From: Undaria pinnatifida
Taxonomy: Eukaryota > Sar > Phaeophyceae > Laminariales > Alariaceae
DNA length: 64,000 bases
Assembly: GCA_012845835.1 (NCBI GenBank)
Contig: JABAKD010000021.1
Coordinates: 10,961,199-11,025,198 of the forward strand
Reading direction: 5' to 3'
Below are positions 10,950 through 21,589 of the stretch, in pieces. The position numbers and the translations under genes were made by a program. Every line of letters begins with the position of its first letter. Position 1 is the stretch's first letter. A model generated the notes under the pieces. That model searched no databases, was not told where the DNA came from, and saw only the letters and a program-made list of their open reading frames with translations.

Positions 10950-12064
10950 AGAGAAACTCAAGAACGAAGCACAACGCAGTCGCAGTGTCTTGAGGTTACG
11001 TCGTAGGCTGGCTCTACCTAATGGCGGCTCTTCTTTGCCGGGGCCCTGGTGCGACAACACAAGGGGCGACTGCCCCGTCGGTTGATGTTCGGGACGATCG
11101 CTGGTGGGGAGAACCCGAAACCAGGCGGACAACTCAAGACTTGGCCTAGAGCCATAGCTGAGGACCTTAGGGTGTTCAAAGCCAACGAGGGATCAACGGA
11201 ACACTCCCCCTTAGTTTTTGGAGTTGGGACCGCGCTGTGGCCCACTGCAGCCAAAAAGGTGGGCAAGTGGTACCGGGGGGTCCTCGAAGCAGCTGAACGG
11301 TTCATGGGCAGGTGGCACGAGGATGAGGCAAAGCTGAGTAGACAGCGCCGCGCATCCGCCGTGGGTGGTGTCGAAGGGAACGGGGGGAGGGGGGGCAGCA
11401 GGAGGGGTAGAAGGAACACCGCACAAGGGTATGGGGGCAGGGGGGGGGACAGGAGGAGTAGAAGGGAAACCGCGGTAGATGAAAGTAGGAAGGAGACCGC
11501 AGACAGGGTAGCAAGGTACCAGGCCGACTAGTAGGTACATAGCACTTTTCGTCTTTTTCTGGGGTATTTTTTTCCCCTTTGTTCCCTCCTTGCGTGTCCA
11601 GGTTTTTGGCTCGTGTTCGGATTATCTTATTTTGGTTTTACTTTAATTTATTTTATTTCATTTTATTGTGTTTCTTTTCCGAGCTTTGGCTCTCCTCTCC
11701 GGTTGGGTTGTTTCTTCGATTTCCCCTTCGTTTTGTTTGTTTCATTTTTTGTTTTTATTTTTATCTTTGTTTTTATTTGTTTTCTTATTTTGTTTTTGTT
11801 TTTTGTTTTTGTTTTTGTTTTTGTTTATTTCGTATTTCTCTCTTCCAATGTATTTCTGTTGCTGACGTATGTATGTTGTGCCTGTCGTACCCAGTACTAG
11901 AACATGACATTGCCTTGTCGAATGCATTACGATGCATTATCTCTGTGTCGTGGCTTGTGACCACAGAGCTGATCTTTCTAGGGTGAAGAATCAGTACGGA
12001 CAATGGGTGTGCTGGATGTCGACGAGTAGAAAAACGGTTTAATGTGAAGAACACACACACACAC
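10950..12064 (+). mobile_element. 5'-truncated LINE copy a
   Basis: This contains the C-terminal coding part of a LINE ORF2 (11,020-11,531), a T-rich 3' untranslated region (11,540-11,980), the shared terminus with 'CTAGGGTGAAGAATCAGTACG' and an (AC)n tail at 12,049-12,064. The next copy (12,095) begins only 30 bp further on. The start near 10,950 is where similarity to other copies fades. Confidence 0.8.
11020..11531 (+). pseudogene. LINE ORF2 C-terminus, truncated
   Basis: The open frame carries the conserved C-terminal tail of a LINE polyprotein. Landmarks are 'RLFFAGALVRQH', 'RLPRRLMFGTIAGGENP', 'LWPTAAKKVGKWYRGVLEAA' and a final 'ADRVARYQAD' before the stop. Copies at 25.6-26.5 and 47.3-48.1 kb share the same order. 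The reverse transcriptase domain is absent through 5' truncation, so the product would have no catalytic part. A G-rich, Arg/Gly-rich insert sits between residues 112 and 140 and varies in length between copies. Upstream of 11,020 the frame is shifted. Confidence 0.75.
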
Positions 12065-12094
12065 TATTAATAGTCGGCGTGGCGCCTTGCTACC

Positions 12095-12772
12095 CTGAGG
12101 GGGGGAAACAGGAGGAGTAGAAGGAAAACCGTCCAAGGGAGTGGGGGCAGGGGGGGCAACAGGAGGAATAGAAGGGAGACCGCGGTGGACGAAGGCAGGA
12201 AGGAGATGGCAGACAGGGTAGAAAGGTACCAGGCCGACTAGTAGGTACGTAGCACTTTTCTTCTTTTTCTGGGGTATTCTTTTCCCCTTTGTTCCCTCCT
12301 TGCATGTCCAGGTTTTAGGCTCGTGTTCGGATTATCTTATTTTGGTTTTACTTTACTTTATTTTATTTCATTTTATTATGTTTCTTTTCCGAGCTTTGGC
12401 TCTCCTTTCCGGTTGGGTTGTTTCCTCGATTTCCCCTTCATTTTGTTTGTTTCATTTTTGTTTTATTTTTATCTTTGTTTTTTATTTGTTTTCTTATTAT
12501 TATTTTGTTTTTGTTTTTGTTCATGTTTTTGTTTATTTCGTATTCTCTCTTCCAATGTATTTCTGTTGCTGACGTATGTATGTTGTGCCTGTCGTACCCA
12601 GTACTAGGGCATGACATTGCGTTGTCGAATGCATTACGATGCATTATCTCTGTGTCGTAGCTTGTGACCACAGAGCTGATCTTTCTAGGGTGAAGAATCA
12701 GTACGGACACTGGGTGTGCTGGATGTCGACGAGTAGAAGAACGGTTTAATGTGAAGAACACACACACCCTCT
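12095..12772 (+). mobile_element. 5'-truncated LINE copy b
   Basis: Only the last part of the coding region remains (Arg/Gly-rich stretch and 'RYQAD' before 12,243). The T-rich 3' untranslated region and the terminus with a short (AC)n tail at about 12,758-12,768 follow. It lies in the same direction directly behind copy a, separated by 30 bp. Confidence 0.8.
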
Positions 12773-12808
12773 CTATCGTCTCCTCCTTGCGTTCTTCAAC
12801 ACTGGTCT

Positions 12809-13070
12809 CCATAATCCCCCCAACCCCCTTTCAGCTTTGTTTGGGAGTCTCGCATCCGGGCCGAGCAGCGCTCCGAGCTCTTATTTTCCTCCTCTACTAT
12901 TAGTAGCACCTGGCCATGAAAACCGTGGCTGCTTCGAGTCCCCATAATCCCCCCGACCCCCTTTCAGCTTTGTTTGGGGGTCTCGCATGCGGGCCGAGCA
13001 GCGCTCCGAGCTCTTATTTTCCTCCTCTACTTTGATAGCACCTGGCCATGAAAACCGTGGCTGCTTCGAC
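12809..13070. repeat. tandem duplication, 133-bp unit
   Basis: Two copies start at 12,809 and 12,942 with 'CCATAATCCCCC' and share 'GGGCCGAGCAGCGCTCCGAG' and 'GCACCTGGCCATGAAAACCG'. They differ at few positions, so the duplication looks younger than the surrounding LINE fragment. The unit is the 3' part of the antisense LINE fragment that ends at 13,515. Confidence 0.85.
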
Positions 13071-13515
13071 GATCCCCCAGCAACACTTGCCCGCCTTCTT
13101 TGCTGAATGGAATCACGGTACGGTTTCAACTCCAAACTGCCGTGCAGAACCTTCCGTGGAGCCATCGGTGGATCGAAAAACGGCGATGGGGTCTTTCAGG
13201 GTTCCGAGTCAGTTGTTCGATGGTCCACACCTGGCCCCGGTTTTTTTCCACCGGCTGTCTGCGCAATCATCACCCGCCCGACTAGGTAATCGCCCCTTGG
13301 TTTGCCGTATCATTGACAAACGAAGAAGACCTGCCGATTCCGAGTGGTCGTTTCGAGCGGATGGTTGTTTCGATGATCTCGCCTTTCGTCATCTTGAGTG
13401 CCTTGGCGCGCGAGAGGCTGGTGTGGGTTGCACGACGCTGGAGGTGAATGACTCGCCGGGGGACTTCGAGGTGCGCCTTTCGGACCTCGTCAAAGTAGCT
13501 AGTGAGTCGCGTTGA
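13071..13515 (-). pseudogene. LINE ORF2 C-terminus, antisense fragment
   Basis: The minus strand shows the degenerate C-terminal tail of a LINE polyprotein. It reads 'GRLPSRA', then a glycine-rich stretch, then 'GSTEGSARQFGVETVP', then 'KKAGKCCWGIVEAA', matching the order in the copy at 11,020-11,531. Frames shift several times. The plus-strand frame of 155 codons over the same bases is only a shadow. The reverse transcriptase part is absent. Confidence 0.65.
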
Positions 13516-13986
13516 GGGTCCACGTCACATGCCCGTACATCAGAACTTTATTGGATCTGTTCAGTTCGTTATTGACAACATGTTAACTATGAACTGAAGT
13601 TGCCGAATGTATTGATAAATATTTAGCTATTGATATTTGGCCATAAAAACGACTATTAACACGAAGCGGCACCAAAGTCCATGCAGTATATATGAACGAG
13701 TGTTCCGACCTCCGAGGAAGACAGAAGAAGGAAGAAGTCGAGACAAGAGACACAGAATAAAGAAAACTATAGCGGTCTAATCGCGTCTCGCGCAACCAGC
13801 ATAACTTTCTTGGCTATTTCCTTCCGAGAGCTGCAGTTCGACCTACTATCAAGGAGTATGGCGGTGTTCGGTGACGTTGACGACGTGTGGTGTACATGTA
13901 TGTGCTGTGTTTTTCGCTTTAAAGCTGATTTTTTTACCCACCCACATCCAGCGCAAACAGTGTCCGTGCCCGTGCTTTCCTACTAC

Positions 13987-14546
13987 AGGGTAGCAAGGTA
14001 CCAGGCCGACTAGTAGGTACATAGCACTTTTCGTCTTTTTCTGGGGTATTTTTTTTTTTTTTTCCCCTTTGTTCCCTCCTTGCGTGTCCAGGTTTTTGGC
14101 TCGTGTTCGGATTATCTTATTTTGGTTTTACTTTACTTTATTTTATTTCATTTTATTATGTTTCTTTTCCGAGCTTTGGCTCTCCTTTCCGGTTGGGTTG
14201 TTTCTTCGATTTCCCCTTCATTTTGTTTGTTTCATTTTTTGTTTTTATTTTCATCTTTGTTTTTATTTGTGTTTTTTGTTTTTGTTTTTGTTTTTGTTTA
14301 TTTCGTATTTCTCTCTTCCAATGTATTTCTGTTGCTGACGTATGTATGTTGTGCCTGTCGTACCCAGTACTAGGGCATGACATTGCGTTGTCGAATGCAT
14401 TACGATGCATTATCTCTGTGTCGTGGCTTGTGACCACAGAGCTGATCTTTCTAGGGTGAAGAATCAGTACGGACACTGGGTGTGCTGGATGTCGACGAGT
14501 AGAAGAACGGTTTAATGTGAAGAACACACACACACACACACACTAC
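13987..14546 (+). mobile_element. 5'-truncated LINE copy d
   Basis: Starts inside the last codons ('VARYQAD', stop at 14,011-14,013). The T-rich 3' untranslated region, the common terminus and an (AC)n tail at about 14,524-14,543 follow. The insertion splits a short repeat whose uninterrupted relatives lie at 9,185-9,262 and 47,020-47,082. The pentamer ACTAC lies on both sides (13,982-13,986 and 14,542-14,546) and may be a short target duplication. Confidence 0.8.
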
Positions 14547-14579
14547 TGGGGACGAGCTCTGCGGTGACGTATTGACGAT

Positions 14580-14785
14580 GTTCTTTGTCACCTGGTACTG
14601 CTACAGCTGCGGTGTATCCATTTTAAGACCATCCGGTTTAAGACCATAGTAAAGATAAGACCAAGTAAATCGGCTTGTCACGAAGAAGAAACTACTTGGA
14701 ATTAGAATGGGATGAGTTTGGCTTAAGTTGGCTTGTTGGCTTGTTACGGTGGGGTGGCCTTAAACTGGGTGCATCACTGCTGTCT
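14580..14785 (+). repeat. direct repeat pair, first copy
   Basis: Shares 'CCATTTTAAGACCATCCG', 'TGTCACGAAGAAGAA' and 'TTAAACTGGGT' with 15,225-15,450. Each copy also contains a small internal duplication ('TTTAAGACCAT'). Confidence 0.7.
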
Positions 14786-15224
14786 TTAAAAAGAGAAGCG
14801 ACTGAAATCGCGTTTCATTTTTGTTTCGCTATAAACAATCCCGAATTTGCTTCGTTCTAGCCCACCTGGCCATATAGTTCGTTTCTGTTTGCAACAACAT
14901 ACTAGCGCCTCCCCAATCTATTTATGAAACTGGAGGCCTTGACTGCAAGATAAAGTCCTTAGCTTTGTTTCATACGAACGACCAAGTTTACCTTTCATAC
15001 GAAAGATAAAGTCTTTGATTTTTATACTTTTTGTGGTGGTTTCGTACCTACATTGTTGCTTGTTGTTTTCTCTGATTAACTCTCGTGAAATATTCTAAGC
15101 CCGTGGTCACACAAAGGTGCATTATACAAAGCCCAGCGTACAGGTGAGCAAGGCAAAATTTCACTCGAATATGTCGTACCAGGTATAACTTTTGGCTGGA
15201 ACGTGAAAAAGTCCAAAACTGTTG
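14786..15224. other. unassigned sequence
   Basis: Lies between the two direct repeats. No gene or other repeat was recognised. Confidence 0.3.
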
Positions 15225-15450
15225 AGATACAGCAGTAGTAAGTGGTGCGTCCATTTTAAGACCATCCGATTTAAGATCATGGTAGGTATAAGACCAGGTG
15301 TTTCGGATTGTCACGAAGAAGAAGCTACTTGAAATCAGTGCGGAATGATTTTTGCAGTAACAAAAGATAATACCACAGAAGAGATGAGACCATCTCACCT
15401 AGATTGCCATGTCACCGGGTGTCTTAAACTGGGTATACCACACTGTAGCC
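15225..15450 (+). repeat. direct repeat pair, second copy
   Basis: Second copy of the 14,580-14,785 repeat, about 80 percent alike by eye. It runs into the 3' end of a minus-strand SINE. Confidence 0.7.
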
Positions 15451-15479
15451 TAGACCATGGAATCGCAAGCTTTTCGTAG

Positions 15480-15802
15480 ATACTTTTTTTTTTCTTTTTT
15501 TTTTGCACACTTTTTACTTTCCAGCTTCTGGACAAGCCGTGGTCACAGGTGTCATCCCTTCTCCTCCCCAGTTCTTGCCTTCAATTTTTATCGCGCATAG
15601 GGTTCAGCAATCCCACTGCTCGTCGATTATTCATCGAGTGTTGCTAACTCACGCTCTCGCGCTTTCCGCAAGTCAATTTGTGCGCAAGAAAAAGCCCGAA
15701 CGAATTTATACGAGTATGTACTCGGCGGGGCTCGAACTCACGAAACTGACCTATAATATACCAGGCTCGAGGACAACCTGATACGCCACCTGGGCGACCG
15801 GT
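15480..15802 (-). mobile_element. tRNA-derived SINE copy 2, near complete
   Basis: On the minus strand the head starts near 15,802 with a good A box ('TGGCGTATCAG', 15,778-15,788). A B box ('GTTCGAGCC', 15,729-15,737) follows, with tRNA-like spacing of about 45 nt. The body has 'GCGAGAGCGTGAGTTAGCA', 'GATTGCTGAACCC', 'GCGATAAAAATTGAAGGCA' and 'GACCACGGCTTGTCCAGAAG'. An A-rich tail follows at about 15,483-15,507. This is the best-preserved SINE of this family in the window and can serve as the reference for the fragments listed elsewhere. Confidence 0.85.
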
Positions 15803-16214
15803 CTATGATACGTTTGCCAACAAATCTTTGTGAATTGGATACGCTAGGAATCGGGGAAGTCAATTTCGACGGATCCGTTTTTGGCAATTTTGATGCCGCC
15901 TTCCTGCACACTCGACTATATCTGATGCATTCAAGGCATGAAACTCCACCACAACAAACATGCAGTCTTCACCTTTCGTCCAAGGCCATTACACACAGCC
16001 ATCATTGGATCAGTTCTGGCATCATCAAATGGATCTGCACGTTGCTGAGGCCTGTGACCAGATATCCTTCGGTGGGCAAAGAAAGCTAAAGAACCCGAAG
16101 AGATTTCCTTACAAAATGAGACAAAAATGAAGAGCGTGTGTGGATTTATTCATGAAGCGTGTGTGTGGATATATTCGAGATAATATCGGCCTTCCACCGC
16201 CGTGTTATTAGGTG
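15803..16214. other. unassigned sequence
   Basis: One open plus-strand frame of 94 codons at 15,805-16,089 has no recognisable domain. No repeat relationship was noticed. Confidence 0.3.
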
Positions 16215-16425
16215 TTACTTGCTTGTTTATTACTGTTTGTTTCGGACTCGCAACAAAACTTGACACAGCAGTCGTGTCGAGTATACGTTGCGATATGATT
16301 GGCGTCGGGCTGCGAAAGCAACTGTGACACACGCCGCGCATGAAAATACGTGGAAGTGTGGTGAGCTTAAGCTTTATTTTTTTCCCCATCCGTTGGAGGA
16401 TATATGTAAAAAAAAAAAGGTGCGA
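16215..16425 (+). mobile_element. family D SINE-like element, copy 2
   Basis: Same 3' order as the other family D copies: 'TACGTGGAAGTGTGGTGAGC', 'TTTATTTTTTTCC', then the hairpin 'CATCCGTTGGAGGAT', then an A-rich tail at 16,408-16,419. The 5' part differs from the complete copy at 49,757-50,181. Confidence 0.7.
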
Positions 16426-16789
16426 TATGACAGGAAGAAAACTTGGCACAACAAGTGGCAGGTAATAGTACCTAATTTAAAAAAAACTTGAAAGTACCAA
16501 ATTAAAAAAAAATTAGAAATACACTTCATTCTGCTGTGGGATCGATCAAAAAGGAATTTGAATCATCTTTGAAAGCTGCGTGTGATAGTTGGTTATTATT
16601 TCATCAAGATACTTCGAAGTATGGCATTCATCAAGATGTAACTTGCAAGATCAAACACGCCTGCGTATATACAAAATTCCAAAAAAGCTTATTTTCACGA
16701 CAACGAACGGATAGAGCGGAAACATACACCGAGCTATGCGCACAGGACGTCTATACATGGTCAACATATGGATATATATATGGGTACTA

Positions 16790-18908
16790 TAAAAATAAAA
16801 ATGCACTCCAGCTGTGAGATCGAAGGTTTTGCTGAAACTCATCTTTGCAAGCTGTGTGTGATACTCCGATCGCTCGCATTACGGGCTGTGTGTCCTCATC
16901 AAGGATATAGGTCGGCGACTCCCCTTGGAACTACAGTGTAGCTATCAGGGTCAACAGGGTGAAGTTAGTCAGTTTGTGCGCGGGAACTATAAAACCCGTT
17001 TTCGAGGGGGACAAAATCTGACAGCTGTGGAAGGAAATGTATCAATTTATCAAGTGAATTCTGTAAGTCGTATAGCCGGTGAGGGAGGGCGGAGTTTTGA
17101 AGTGCGTGGGAGCATGGGTTCGAACAGGAGGGAGCGCGGGGGGGGGGGGGGGGGGCGGGGCAACTCAAAATGTGCGTGGAAACTATCAATCCTTCAAGGG
17201 ATAAATCTGACAGTCTTGGAAGGAATGCGCCAGTTCATTGTGTATATCCTGTAAGTCGTACTACGAGTGAGGAGAGGGCGGAGTGTTCGAGGGGGTGGGG
17301 GGGTGGGGGCGTGGGGGGGTGGGGGGGGTGGGGGGGGGGATAAGAGTTTTCAACATTTTTAGGTCGCATAGATGTAGGGGTTTGCTATACGCGTGGTGCT
17401 AGGGCTAGGCGATGGTGCGGGTGGTAGGGGAGGCGGGGGTGTTGGGAGGAGGGGGGGGTGAACTAAAGCTACGTCATGGATGGCTAGAAAGATAATGACG
17501 TGAAGATAATGACGTGATATCAATTGCGTAGAAGTGTTTATTACTCTGGCCGATTTCGATTTAGGTGGGTCGTTCGAACAAGAGGGAACGGGTAAAGAAA
17601 AAAAGGGGGAGGGGCAGAAAGAAATTGGAGCTACTGCATGGACGACTAGAAAGATATTGAGGTGATATCAGCTGGCTGGTAAGGTTTACTACTCTGGCAG
17701 ATTTTGATTCTAGGTGAGGCGTTTGAACAAGAGGGATCGCGGGGGGCGGGGGCCGGGCGGGACACTTCAATACGTGCGCGGAAACTAGAAATCTTTGAAG
17801 GGGACAAATCTGACGGTTGTAGCAGTGATACATTCCTTTATATCCCCTGCCTGGTATTGTTTATTGTTCTAGCAGATTTGATGTTATAACTAAGTAATTT
17901 GTTGTTGTACATGATGGATCGCAAGATAGAATATTTCAATCGATAGGTACAACCATGTAATTACCATGACTTTACCGTTTCGGTGTGGGGCTCTGACATC
18001 GCTAGTTATAAGAAAGACATACACATTGCAAAATACAACAGGCGAGGTGATGTGGTCATGCAATGTCACCACCATTGAGCACGAGGGGGAGAAGTGCAAA
18101 TCGTCAGTGTTTCGAAAGGAACGCTTGGTGTACCCGCGCTCACTCACGTTACTTCGTTAGTTATTCTTCGTTTGGCATAAGTTGGGAGGCGATCGCGCAG
18201 ACGGTAAGTACGAAATACCCTACGCAATAGGTTGGTAATGTGGTCTACCGCAATTTCACCATGTTTGCCCCTACTTCCTTTTCCAATTTTTATCAGCTCG
18301 TGTACGATTTTATGCACATATTTTTTCACTGTGCCGATGTGGGGCTCTGAGGTCGCCAATTCCAAGACAGATACATATTACAAATGTGGCAAGCGAGGCG
18401 ATGTGATTATGCTATGCCACCACTATTGAACACGAGGGAGAGAGGTGCAAATCGTCATTGTTTTGAAAGGAGGAGCGTTTGCGCTCAATGACGTTATTTC
18501 GTTGGGCATATGCTACAGCGTTTGGTAGAGGTTGTCAGGCGATCATGCAGACGGCAGGTAGGCACGAAAGGCCCTGCGTAATTGGTTGGTGGTGTGGTCT
18601 ACTGCAGTTTTAACATATATATCTGCCTGTACTTTTTTTCACATTATTGTTTTCTAGTGTACGATTATACGCCCTGTTTTTTTTTCCCTACCCCTGTGTC
18701 GTCGAAGATATTGTGGTCCTGTAGATGTCGGTCTAAGTCCGGCGCTCTTGTTGGTGGTGCTCACGAAAACATGCCCTAGCGTGTAGTAGATGATCGCTGA
18801 GTGGTGTTCCCTTTCCTTTACATCAAACCAGGTAGTATGTCAACGCAACCGCTTGCTTCAACAGTGAAAACGACAAATGAAATTCTTCACACGTCTGATA
18901 CAGAGGAG
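16790..18908 (+). repeat. family B dispersed repeat, long copy 5
   Basis: Full-length relative of 688-2,415: AT-rich start, 'CACTCCAGCTGTGAG', G-run monomers (for example 17,140-17,155 and 17,297-17,340), and a 3' third ending at 'GATACAGAGGAGA'. It is longer than copy 1 because a block of about 355 bp in the 3' third is duplicated (17,960-18,125 resembles 18,325-18,478). No coding frame is shared between the two long copies. Confidence 0.8.
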
Positions 18909-19334
18909 ATATATCGTACGTATGTAAAAATGTCGGAAAAACGGACTGGAGTTTGGCGGAACGAAGAGGAAATATCGGAGAACTGAGTTGGAGGGGGGGG
19001 TGGTTCCAGGGGGAGGAATGCCGGGGGAAAATCGGAGGACCTCAGCAACAACAAGGTAGCACAGCAGCAGCACAGCAGCCGCAGCGAGTATCGGATGCAA
19101 CAACCGGTAGAGGTAGAAGGAAGTAGCGCCCACGTAGCAGCGACAGCAGTAGCGGTAGCAGCAGGGAGAAGATCGACACATATTGATATCGACGAGGTGA
19201 TGTTGGATTAATTCGTGGTTTGCGCTTTTTTTTTTCGTGGTTTCTGGATTTTCGATTATTTCACCATATTTTTTATGTTGACACCATTTTTCGTTCATCC
19301 CCTCCACGATATTTTAAAATTTCGAGTTTTTTTT
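18909..19334. other. unassigned sequence
   Basis: Contains CAG/AGC-rich stretches at about 19,045-19,165. A 149-codon minus-strand frame at 18,858-19,307 is low in complexity and has no recognisable domain. Confidence 0.3.
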
Positions 19335-19445
19335 CTCCTCCTCCGTCCGGGTTCACAAAGTGGACTCTTCTCCCACCTGTCCACACGACGATGTACGCGC
19401 CATCATTTTTGTCGCGAGAAGGCTTCATCCAACCCTCTCTTTGCT
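19335..19445 (-). mobile_element. tRNA-SINE body fragment
   Basis: The plus strand reads 'CCGGGTTCACAAAG', a C-rich block, 'CATCATTTTTGTCGCGAGAA', which matches the 3' half of the SINE at 5,040-5,350. Head and tail are missing. Confidence 0.5.
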
Positions 19446-19674
19446 ACAGATGTTGACACTTAGAGTCATCTGGTATACGTTGCAAGTTGCTATTAATCAT
19501 ATCATACGACAGACAGTTTTCAGACTGGTGTTGAGGTCGTTTATCGATGCAGTACCTAGAAAGCACAAGTCTCGGCAGTCATATCTTAGATATCGTACCT
19601 GGTATCATTTACGTACATGCACAGCAGTTCACAGGCTAATCATATCCGATACCTGGTTAAAGTATTGTAGTACG

Positions 19675-19885
19675 TCTGTTGCTGACGTATGTATGTTGTG
19701 CCTGTCGTACCCAGTACTAGGGCATGACATTGCGTTGTCGAATGCATTACGATGCATTATCTCTGTGTCGTAGCTTGTGACCACAGAGCTGATCTTTCTA
19801 GGGTGAAGAATCAGTACGGACACTGGGTGTGCTGGATGTCGACGAGTAGAAGAACGGTTTAATGTGAAGAACACACACACACACG
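19675..19885 (+). mobile_element. 5'-truncated LINE copy e
   Basis: Only the last 200 bases of the LINE 3' untranslated region remain, from 'TCTGTTGCTGACGTATG' to an (AC)n tail at about 19,870-19,884. This is the shortest copy of the series and is nearly identical to the corresponding part of the others. Confidence 0.8.
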
Positions 19886-19952
19886 TACCCGTACACGTTA
19901 AGAGGGACAGTCTTCGGTAGCCCTCTTGGAACCGGTAGCAAGATATTCAAGA

Positions 19953-20095
19953 TACGAGTTGTTGCTGAAGTAAGAAGATAGGCTGCGTGGGATCATGATC
20001 ACATACATACCCTGAGAAACGAGTTGTTGCTGAAGAAGATAGGCTGCGTAGGATCATGGTCAAATACATACCCTGAGATACGAGTTGTTACACAG
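19953..20095. repeat. tandem repeat, 61-65-bp unit, about 2.3 copies
   Basis: Units begin at 19,954, 20,019 and 20,080 with 'ACGAGTTGTT'. The first two share 'GATAGGCTGCGT', 'GGATCATG' and 'ACATACCCTGAGA'. Confidence 0.85.
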
Positions 20096-20404
20096 CAAGG
20101 TTGTAGGATATCGTATTGGGGTCCTTTGCTCCTTGGGATTATAGCTTGTTTTTTGAATATTTTTCTTGTACGGGATACTGAGGGTATCTTGCGTCTTTGA
20201 GCTACGAACAGCGCACCACGCGCACACCCCTAACGTCGTCACTCCACATCTATACATCTACACCTCAGATCTCTACATCTCTGAAGCCAATCAATCAACA
20301 TATCGGATTGGTGTCGCCGACCAGCGTCATCATCTCCTCTTCTGTATTTGGAGCTCCTCTCTTACAGGCTCACCTAACCGTGGCCTTCGTTTGCCTCACG
20401 TCAT

Positions 20405-20890
20405 ATATATTACAAAAATTAAAATAAACTCCAGCTGTGATCGAATATTTTGTCGAAACTCATCTCTGCAAGCTGTGTGTGATACTCCGATCGCGCGTAT
20501 TACGGGTTGTGTGCCCTCATTAAGGATATAGGTCGGCGACTCCCCTTGCAACTACAGTGGAGCTGTCAGGGTCAAAAGGGTGATGCTAGGCAGTCTGTGC
20601 GCGGAAACTATAAAACCCGTTTCTGAGGGGGACAAAATCTGACAGCTGTGGAAGGAAACGCATCAGTTTGTCAATTGAATCCTGTAAGTCGAATAACCGG
20701 CGAGGGGAGGGCGGAGTTTTGAAGGACGTGGGGGGCTGATTTTGATCAAAAGGGGGGCGGGAGGGGGGGAACGGGAGAAAGGACAGGTGGGGCAGCTCAA
20801 TTTGTGCGTGAAAACTATAAATCCTTCTTGTGGGGGCGGGGGGGCGGGGATGTGGCGGAGAGGAGGGGGGGGGGGTATATATAGGCTGTG
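20405..20890 (+). repeat. family B repeat, copy 6
   Basis: Starts after 'CATATATATTACAAAAATT' with a slightly altered start ('CTCCAGCTGTGATCGAA'). It continues through the 5' block and one to two G-rich monomers, with G runs at about 20,748-20,770 and 20,840-20,873. A TATATA run follows immediately. Truncated relative to the long copies. Confidence 0.75.
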
Positions 20891-20964
20891 TTTTCATCGG
20901 GTCATCCGAAAGCGAGCCTACGAGCGTACACCAGCTAAGAGTTGATACACGCCACGTGCCATCT

Positions 20965-21060
20965 CATACACAAGGTCTAATCTTCTTCCCTTGTCGACGC
21001 GCATCGAGTTTCGCTTTGCCCACGCTGCTAGGCGCTCTAACCAATTGATTCCTTCGATTG
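20965..21060 (-). mobile_element. tRNA-SINE body fragment
   Basis: Matches the inner part of the SINE at 5,040-5,350: 'CCCTTGTCGACGCGCATCGA', 'CCCACGCTGCTAGGCGCTCT'. Both ends are missing. Confidence 0.5.
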
Positions 21061-21224
21061 ACTAACGCTGCACATTGTCGGAAGGCAAACCAAATCATAA
21101 CATTTAAATAATAATATCGACGAGATCTCTCCAGAGCCTGCCACGTCCTTTCGTCGTGTACGCGTTGTGCGCCCCTCTTGTTGTGGGAAAAAATCGACTC
21201 TCTGAAATACTGCTACTTGTATAA

Positions 21225-21430
21225 TATACATTTTTTATTTTCATGTTTGTATCCTCGGGTGGATGGGGGGAAACCACGAAAGCTCACCACAAACTTCCAG
21301 GTATTTTCATACACGTCGTGTCAATTTCATTCAACTGCATTCGCAATCCAGCTGGCTTGCTGGCTTGTCCTTCAGTTACCGTGGTAGCGACAGCGCGGGC
21401 TGTCCCTACCGGCGGTCCCCCTGAAAATCA
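21225..21430 (-). mobile_element. family D SINE-like element, copy 3
   Basis: Minus-strand order as in the other copies: 'CCGCCGGTAGGGACAG', 'CTGAAGGACAAGCCAGC', 'ACACGACGTG', 'GTGGTGAGCTTTC', then a weakened terminal hairpin and an A-rich tail. The first part agrees well with the complete copy at 49,757-50,181. Confidence 0.7.
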
Positions 21431-21589
21431 CCCCCCCAATGGCCCGAATTTCTCGCTAGTTTTATCGCTGGGCATGGGTTCCCTAAGGGTGGGGGGTGGC
21501 TCTATGCCTCGCACAAAATCTGATTTATTATTAGAGTAAACTGAAAATGCAATGATTTCCGATGGACAAATCCATGGCTTAGATATATA

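Noticed and set aside
11579-11986. Phe/Leu/Val-rich frames resembling a membrane protein (also at 12.3, 14.1 and 28.3 kb)
   Set aside because: They come from the T-rich 3' untranslated region of the LINE copies. The same bases are open in several frames, and frames are not conserved between copies.
13048-13515. 155-codon plus-strand frame
   Set aside because: Antisense shadow of a minus-strand LINE C-terminal fragment.
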